In this document: one piece after another, positions 56,618 to 64,000 of the stretch
Layout: each line of letters begins with the position of its first letter
How positions within the stretch are numbered: position 1 is the stretch's first letter
From: Cyathus striatus
Taxonomy: Eukaryota > Basidiomycota > Agaricomycetes > Agaricales > Nidulariaceae
DNA length: 64,000 bases
Direction of reading: 5' to 3'
Assembly (NCBI GenBank): GCA_025738555.1
Contig: JAOVFP010000003.1
Span: forward strand, 3,968,001-4,032,000
Notes under the pieces: generated by a model
Seen by the model: the letters and a program-made list of their open reading frames with translations, nothing else
What the model was told of the DNA's origin: nothing
Databases searched by the model: none
Program-made: the position numbers and the translations under genes

Positions 56618-59600
56618 TTACACACCTGATGCCAATTGCAACTCTCTAACATCCTGTGAGTCTGATAGCATTTGCTGACCATCTTGTGAAAATGCTACTG
56701 ATGTGACAGAATGTCTGTAGCATTCAAATGGACCAGTCATATTGGTTCTACAATTCACATCCCATATTCTAATAGTATGATCATGTGAGCCTGATACTAC
56801 TAGCTTTCCATTTGGAGAAAATGCTACTGATGTGACTGTATCTGTGTGGCCTTCAAATGGACCAGCAGCAATTATTCTACTGTCCACATCCCATATTCTC
56901 ACAGTGTGATCAGCTGACCCTGATACCACTTGCTTTCCATCTTGAGAAAATGCTACTGATGTGACCCAATGTCTGTGACCTTTAAATGGATCAGCAGCAC
57001 TTTTTCCACTCTCTACATCCCACATTCTAACAGTTTGATCATTTGAGCCTGATACCACTTGCTTTCCATCTGGAGAAAATGCTACTGATGTGACTGAATC
57101 TGTGTGACCCTCAAATGGACCAGCAGCAATTGATTCACTTTCTATGTCCCATATTCTCACAGTTTGATCAACTGACCCTGATATGACTTGCATTCCATCT
57201 GGAGAAAATGCTACTGATGTGACTGAATCTGTGTGACCTTCAAATGGACCAGCAGCAATTGTTCCTCTCTCCACATCCCATATTGTCACAGTTTGATCAA
57301 ATGACCCTGATACCACTTGCTTTCCATCTGGAGAAAATGCTACTGATGTGACTGAATATATGTGACCTTTAAATGGACCAGGAATATTTATTCCACTCTC
57401 TACATCCCATATTCTCACAGTATGATCAAATGACCCTGATACCACCTGCTTTCCATCTGGAGAAAATGCTACTGATGTGACCCAAAATGTGTGACCTTCA
57501 AATGGACCAGCAGCAATTGTTCCACTCTCTACATTCCATATTCGCACAGTTTGATCCTTTGAGCCTGATACCACTTGCTTTCCATCTGGAGAAAATGCTA
57601 CTGATATAACTGAATCTATGTGACCTTCAAATGGACCAGCAACAATTGTTCCACTCTCTACATCACATATTCTCACAGTTTGATTATCTGAGCCTGATAC
57701 CACTTGCTTTCCATCTGGAGAAAATGCTACTGATATAACTGAATCTATGTGACCTTCAAATGGACCAGCAACAATTGTTTCACTCTCTACATCACATATT
57801 CTCACAGTTTGATTATCTGAGCCTGATACCACTTGCTTTCCATCTGGAGAAAATGCTACTGATGTGACTGAATCTGTGTGACCTTCAAATGGACCAGCAG
57901 CAATTGTTCCACTCTCCACATTCCATATCATCACAGTTTGATCAAATGACCCTGATACCACTTGCTTTCCATCTTGAGAAAATGCTACTGATGTGACCCA
58001 ATGTCTGTGACCTTTAAATGGATCAGCAGCACTTTTTCCACTCTCTACATCCCACATTCTAACAGTTTGATCATTTGAGCCTGATACCACTTGCTTTCCA
58101 TCTGGAGAAAATCCTACTGACATGACCCGATTTGTGTGACCCTCAAATGGACCAGCAGCAATTGTTCCACTCTCTACATCCCATATTCTTACAGTTTTAT
58201 CATCTGAGCCTGATACAACTTGCTTTCCATCTTGAGAAAATGCAACTGATGTTACTGAATCCACATGACCTTTAAGAGGACCAGCAGCAATTGTTCCACT
58301 CTCTACATCCCATATTCTCACAGTTTGATCAAGTGAGCCTGATACCACTTGCTTTCCATCTGGAGAAAATGCTACTGATGTGACTGGACCCGCACTACCT
58401 TTAAATGGACCAGCAGCAAATGTTCCTCTCTCCACATTCCAAATTCGCACAGTTTGATTATCTGAGCCTGACACCACTTGCTTTCCATCTGGAGAAAATG
58501 CTACTGATATGACTGAATCTGTGTGACCTTCAAATGGACCAGCAGCAATTGTTCCACTCTCTACATCCCATATTCTCACAGTTTGATCATCTGAGCCTGA
58601 CACCACTTGCTTTCCATCTGGAGAAAATGCTACTGATATGACTGAATCTGTGACCTTCAAATGGACCAGCAGCAATTGTTCCACTCTCTACATCCCATAT
58701 TCTCACAGTTTGATCAACTGACCCTGATATCACCTTCTTTCCATCTTGAGAAAATGCTACTGATATGACCCAATCTATGTGACCTTCAAATGGACCAGCA
58801 GCAATTGTTCCACTCTCTACATCCCATATTCTCACAGTTTGATCACATGATCCTGATATGACTTGCTTTCCATCTGGAGAAAATGCTACTGATGTGACTG
58901 AATCTGTGTGGCCTTTAAATGGAGCAGCACCAATTGTTCCACTTTCTACATCCCATATTCTCACAGTTTGATCAACTGACCCTGATACAACTTGCTTTCC
59001 ATGTTTAGAAAATGCTACTGATGTGACTGAATCTGTGTGACCTTCAAATGGACCAGCAGCAACTGTTCCATTCTCCACATTCCATATTCTCACAGTTTGA
59101 TCACATGATCCTGATACCACTTGCTTTCCATCTGGAGAAAATGCTACTGATATGACTGAAGCTGTGTGACCTTTAAATGGACCAGCAGCAAATGTTCCAC
59201 TCTGCACATCCCATATATGCACAGTTTGATTATCTGAGCCTGACACTACTTGCTTTCCATCTGGAGAAAATGCTACTGATGTAACCTTATATGTGTGACC
59301 TTTAAATGGACCAGCAGCAACTGTTCCACTCTCTACATTCCATATTCTCACAGTCCAATCACCCGAGCCTGATACCACTTGCTTTCCATCTTGAGAAAAT
59401 GCTACTGATGTGACCCAAAATGTGTGACCTTCAAATGGATCAGCAGCACTTTTTCCACTCTCTACATCCCATATTCTCACAGTTTTATCATGTGAGCCTG
59501 ATACTACTAGCTTTCCATCTGGAGAAAATGCTACTGATCTGACCTTATCTGTGTGACCTTCAAATGGACAAGTAGCAATTGTTCCACTATTCACATTCCA

Positions 59601-62424
59601 TATTCTCACAGTTTGATCATGTGAGCCCGATAGCATTTGCTGTCCATCTTGTGAAAATACTACTGATGTGACTGAATCTGTGTGACCTTTAAATGGACCA
59701 GCAGCAATTGTTTCACTCTCTACATCCCATATTCTCACAGTTTGATCATCTGAGCCTGATACCACTTGTTTTCCATCTGGAGAAAATGCTACTGATGTGA
59801 CTGAATATGTGTGACCTTCAAATGGACCAGCAGCAATTGTTCTGCTCTCCACATCCCATATTCTCACGGTTCGATCAAATGATCCTGATACCACTTGCTT
59901 TCCATCTGGAGAGAATGCTATTGACATGACCCAATTTGCATGACCTTCAAATAGACCAGCAGCAATTGTTCTGCTCTCTACATTCCATATTCTCATAGTA
60001 TGATCATGTGAGCCTGATATTACATGCTTTCCATCTGGAGAAAATGCTACTGATGTGACTGAATCTGTGTGACCTTCAAATGGACCAGCAGTAATTGTTC
60101 CATTTTCTGCATCCCATATTGTGACAGTATGATCATTTGAGCCTGATACCACTTGCTTTCCATCTGGAGAAAATCCTACTGATGTGATCCAATCTGTATG
60201 ACCTTCAAATGGACCAGCAGCAATTGTTCCACTCTCCACATTCCATATTCTCACAGTTTGATCAAATGAGCCTGATACCACTTGCTTTCCATCTGGAGAA
60301 AATCCTACTGACATGACCCGATTTGTGTGACCTTCAAATGGGCCAGCAATCTTTTTTCCAGTTCTGGTGTCCCATATACTGACTGTGTAATTTTCATATC
60401 CAACACTAATTTGCTTTCCATCAGAAGAAATAGCTAAACTTGTCACAGGTGATGTATGGTAGTAAACTTCACTTCCTTTATATTTCCAATCTTCTCTGAA
60501 GTCACTTGATCTGAAAATAACATTTTCAAATATTTTATAATATTTATCATAAATAACTGATTTTTTCGGAGTAAATGGCAATGCTGAAAGATAAATATGT
60601 GGTGCACTTGTTGTTATTGGAACATTGAAATGTAATATAAATTGAATTGCTTCATTGATAAACTCTTCAAATATTTTCTCATGCTATATATATTTAATTC
60701 AATGTCTAATCCAAGCTAATTTTTATTCTACTTACATTTTGACAATCTTTCAAAGCTTTAAGTAGACCTAAAGCCTTATGTATTTCATTTAGCAAGCTCA
60801 TGACTTCAAGCCAATATAGAAATTTTTGATATAAAAATTCCATTTGCTCATTTATTCTTTCCATTTTATATTCTTGACTTTTAATGTCTATCTCATGTGA
60901 AAGCCAATAGACACAGCAGTATTGCAGATAACTTGGTATGCAATGCTGGATCTTTTCAGTTAAACATTCTATGTCTTGGTTTTTCTGATATGATGTTTCT
61001 AAATTACAGATGTTGAACTTTAATTCTTCATTTAAAATTTTATAAATTTTTGTCTGCATTTTAATGTTGTATGTTTTTTTATTGATTTTGTACTGATCCA
61101 TATTACATCTTTCTGTTAAGAATTCAACAAATGACAAATGTCTTGTCATCACTTTTCCACCATTTGTGGACACCACAGGCTGTAAACATCTCAGAATAAC
61201 TTCAATGTCATCTTCAAGATCTTCATTTTCATCTTCACAAATGAAGTGATATATATCATCTATGGTTAATGACACTTTTGCAAGTATTATTAACCCCAGA
61301 ACATTCTGAGCAGTTAGTTTGTCTATCTCACTCCAGGCTTCAAATGAAATTTGCAGAATTTGAATATATAATTTGTCAATGCCAGACATTGTACTTTGTT
61401 CTTGATTTTCCATAATTTTTCTCAACTTTTTCTTTGGAGATATCATGCCTTGTTGATCTGAGGTAATAAATTTAACAGCTGTGTAGGCCCAAATGAACAA
61501 TCCAGAAGCCTTTATTGCCATTGCATTCAAAGCCTCATCACTTGGTTTCCAGTTCAACCCAGAGTAAGATTCTTCAAATTTTCTTTGTATATAAAATATT
61601 ATATCTTTGTTAATTTCTGATTCTGCACTTGAATCAATTTCTAATTCATAATCAATGCATGCTCCAGCTGTCTCTAGCCCTGTTGGCTTTGAACCAGACC
61701 TTCCAGTAATTATAAGTTTACACTTTTTTGAAAATTTTGACCAAGTAAATAAGGTGTTCATGAAAATATGCTTATCATCTGACATTCTGCATTCATCCAA
61801 AGCATCAATAATAACAACTGGATTTTGTAGTTGGTTTAAATATTCAGTGAAGCTCATGGCAATAAGTTTATCAAAGTGCCATTTAATATCTTGAATTCTA
61901 AATGTGTTATCCAGTTTTTTTGCCATTGCCTCAGCAATCACAGTGTGATTAGAGGCTATATTTGCTGCTATAGTTCTCCAAATAGTACAGGGATCACCAA
62001 GTACTGCATCATCCCTTTTGAAAAAGTGGAAACCACAGAGTTCTTCAGTGCCAGAGAGCTTGGAAACCATACTAGATGCAATAGCTGATTTCCCACTTCC
62101 AGGATACCCAGTAATCCACATTATATTTGGTGTTGACTCATCTAACAAGAAAAATATTTATAAATGTTAATCCTGAGTAGTCCAAATTAACACACCAAAG
62201 TCTTTGAGCCACTTATCAATCTCAACAAACACACTTTTCCTTGTTCCTTCCATGCATGGAGGAACATAATGGCCATCATGAGAAATAGGCTTTAATATTG
62301 CACTAAGTTTGTCATTTAACTCTTGTATGTTTATAATCTGATCTCTGCCGACAATATTGAAAGTCCCATCTTCAATGTGCACGTTCTGTGCATTGCTAAA
62401 CATATGAGAAGGATTGGTAGACAT
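56618..62424 (-). pseudogene. NACHT-WD40 (NWD) receptor 2, one 2 bp lesion
   Basis: Paralogue of the gene at 16228-19477 with the same three-exon plan: 62424-62196, 62141-60736, 60683-56618 (introns 54 and 52 bp). Exon 1 starts MSTNPSHMFSNAQNVHIEDG with FNIVGRDQI, a motif typical of NWD N-termini. Exon 2 has the NACHT NTPase: Walker A GYPGSGKSA (about residue 88), Walker B VVIIDALDEC (about 187), GRSGS and LFIWAYTAVKFI. Exon 3 has HIYLSALPFTPKKSVIYDKY and 29 WD40 repeats of 43 residues plus a partial thirtieth. The only lesion is a 2 bp deletion in a TGTGTG run near 58650, between repeats 14 and 15. Corrected length is about 1900 residues. The lesion could be real, programmed or a sequencing error in a hard repeat. 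Predicted role: STAND sensor for non-self. Confidence 0.92.
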
Positions 62425-64000
62425 GAGTACTAATTGCTTGTAGCTGAGTTCTTTGGCGTTCTCTTTGAGTCTTGAGGTTCACCGAGTGAGGGGGGAAAGA
62501 AACATGTCAATGTTGCTACGCTGTTGTTTTAAACCTATAGTACCCGGGCCTGCATCACGCGCTGATAGAGGGCATTAATAGCAAGCCAGTAGATTTCTTG
62601 TCCTTTCGACAATCAGACACCGTGCGACACGCGTGCTATATATATTATGAACGGCCATATGGAATCACCACGAGACCGGCAACAGAACCAATATAGAAAA
62701 CTTACTATAGGTGTTGCTTCCTCGCTCAAATCTGATAATCAAAGGGCAGTGACATGGAAGATGTCAAATGTGAGAACGCCGTGTACATCAGGCGAGAGAC
62801 GCGCACACTGATTGATGAAAGATAGGGAAAACGAATACATAGGTATGGCCATTTTTCTAATTCTTGCGAGAAGCGCACATTAATACATGGGAGACAAGTC
62901 TGACGACTTAATAGAACATCGAATGCACTGGTCCTACCTATTGTCTCTCACAAACTCATGCTTAGTCAAAGAAAATAGGTTTATTTCGTTAATTGAATGG
63001 ATAAAAAATGTTTGAGACCTAAGTGCTATTCGAAGGTCAAAACGGAATTAAAGATTGGTTGAAGAATCGTCGAAGAACTGAAAGGTCACGCACGCGCCGC
63101 GGCGTAGCTAACGGCCGTGCGACTAATTGTTTTATTACGTAATGGATACAAAACGTTGAGTCGCCTGGATCATATCGATGCCAACATCGATCAATCAGCC
63201 AACCATGTAGTATGAGCACATGTGACCTTTCAGCTCGGTGATCCCGTCATTCGCTCTTTCTAAGTCATCCACCCCAGTTCAGCCTCGGACACTCTCTCGC
63301 TTTCAGCTCAAAGTTCCGGATGGCGTTAGAAGAACCATATTTACCTCCTCCCTCCGTTACCTGTCGGGGCTTGACGTGTACGCACGATCGTTTGAAGTAG
63401 CGAGAGCAGAGCCTCAGAGGGAGCATGCCCAGGCTTACTCCGTTCTGGGTTAAGATGGAGCTTGTGGTCGAACTCTATTGCTATTAGGTACTCTTCCTGC
63501 TACCTTGCATTCATTTCCATCTCACCTCACCCTCAGGCCTCTACGCTTTCTTCCTGACCAACAAAACTATCACAATCCAAGTTGCAACATCTCGCTTCCC
63601 GAGTTCCCTCAACCTTCGGTATTTTGCATGTTGGCACCTGCGCAAGGGTCTGAAAGATCGGGAGAGGCTTTACCAAAAGTGTTACCTCACTTTCAAGGCC
63701 GACAAACGGGAGGGGATGGGGAAGCCGTAAACTGACGCCCTGGGGAAGGTCTGGAAGGAGGAGGATAACTGGACAGGGTGGCGAGATCGGTGCAGCGTTC
63801 TGCAGCAGGCTTACTATTCTGCTTTAGGTCGGCTTTCATTCCATTCGTTTTTGTGATGCACTGACGAAGCAGGACTGGTATAGACGCAATGCCGCGCATT
63901 TACGTCCAAATTAACTCAACATCAACCGGAAATGCAACAGGCCATGCGAATGGCGCACCGCCTAATCCTTAACGTCCTTTGGTCATCGTTTCGATCCCCG
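62425..64000. other. CpG-rich block upstream of NWD gene 2
   Basis: Second copy of 19490-21115. CpG is abundant here but nearly absent in the adjacent NWD coding region. No gene is certain beyond the peptide-like stretch listed separately. Confidence 0.65.
63300..63960 (+). pseudogene. Duplicated protein-like sequence, copy 2
   Basis: Counterpart of 20380-21110. Reads LSGLDVYARSFEVARAE, REHAQAYSVL, LRKGLKDRERLYQKCYL, GKVWKEEDNWTGWRDRCS, LTQHQPEMQQAMRMAHRL. It shares the mid-frame TAA with copy 1 but not the later stop (a TAG in CTDEAGLV*, a TAA two codons later in copy 1). Unknown family. Confidence 0.4.

Larger units (their letters stand above)
56205..64000. repeat. Segmental duplication, copy B (runs off window)
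   Basis: Collinear paralogue of 15733-21115. The 3' flank (56205-56617), NWD gene, 5' flank and CpG-rich block all align. The right end of the homology is not reached before the window ends. Confidence 0.9.

Overview
The window looks like filamentous fungal DNA, most likely a mushroom-forming basidiomycete (Agaricomycetes). Evidence: coding pieces are split by 45-60 bp GT-AG introns; there are two NACHT-WD40 (NWD) NOD-like receptor genes of the HET-E/NWD type with near-identical 43-residue repeats; there is a KDZ transposase with a CxC2-type Cys cluster, a hAT transposase, a Helitron-like Rep and a basidiomycete-type DDE transposase. Genus cannot be set from the sequence. Nearly everything except the NWD genes is transposon-derived, and most of it is nested and decayed.

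Layout. 0.6-1.2 kb: spliced fragment of a GCN2-type eIF2alpha kinase. 2.1-9.4 kb: minus-strand Helitron-like element split by an LTR insertion (3107-4149, TSD AGATC) and a 1.6 kb fold-back element. 9.4-13.2 kb: hAT element with its target-site duplication. 15.7-21.1 kb: NWD gene 1 plus a CpG-rich upstream block that runs on to 24.7 kb. 24.7-31.5 kb: a 6.85 kb element with near-perfect inverted ends and minisatellite arms, carrying a conserved gene of unknown function, with a gag-only LTR retrotransposon nested in its left arm. 31.6-33.2 kb: unassigned minus-strand gene. 34.6-36.8 kb: DDE transposase. 38.5-45.5 kb: 7 kb element with about 550 bp inverted arms, holding a 3.2 kb inverted-repeat element. 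46.4-52.0 kb: KDZ transposase. 52.0-54.9 kb: satellite and an unassigned repeat-containing reading frame. 56.2-64.0 kb: NWD gene 2 and the second copy of the CpG-rich block.

Three themes tie the window together. First, a non-autonomous hAT-like family with a satellite core is present three times (33194-34147, 42354-43954, 47049-48341); one copy sits inside the Cys cluster of the KDZ gene with a clean 8 bp duplication. Second, CpG is almost absent outside the block 19.5-24.7 kb and after 62.4 kb, and differences between recent repeat copies are mainly CpG to TpG/CpA; many premature stops read as CGA to TGA. This indicates methylation-driven deamination or a RIP-like process. Third, the two NWD genes are paralogues in a segmental duplication, identical in exon plan, differing by exactly 20 WD40 repeats, and varying at two short windows per repeat, the pattern expected of fungal non-self recognition receptors.
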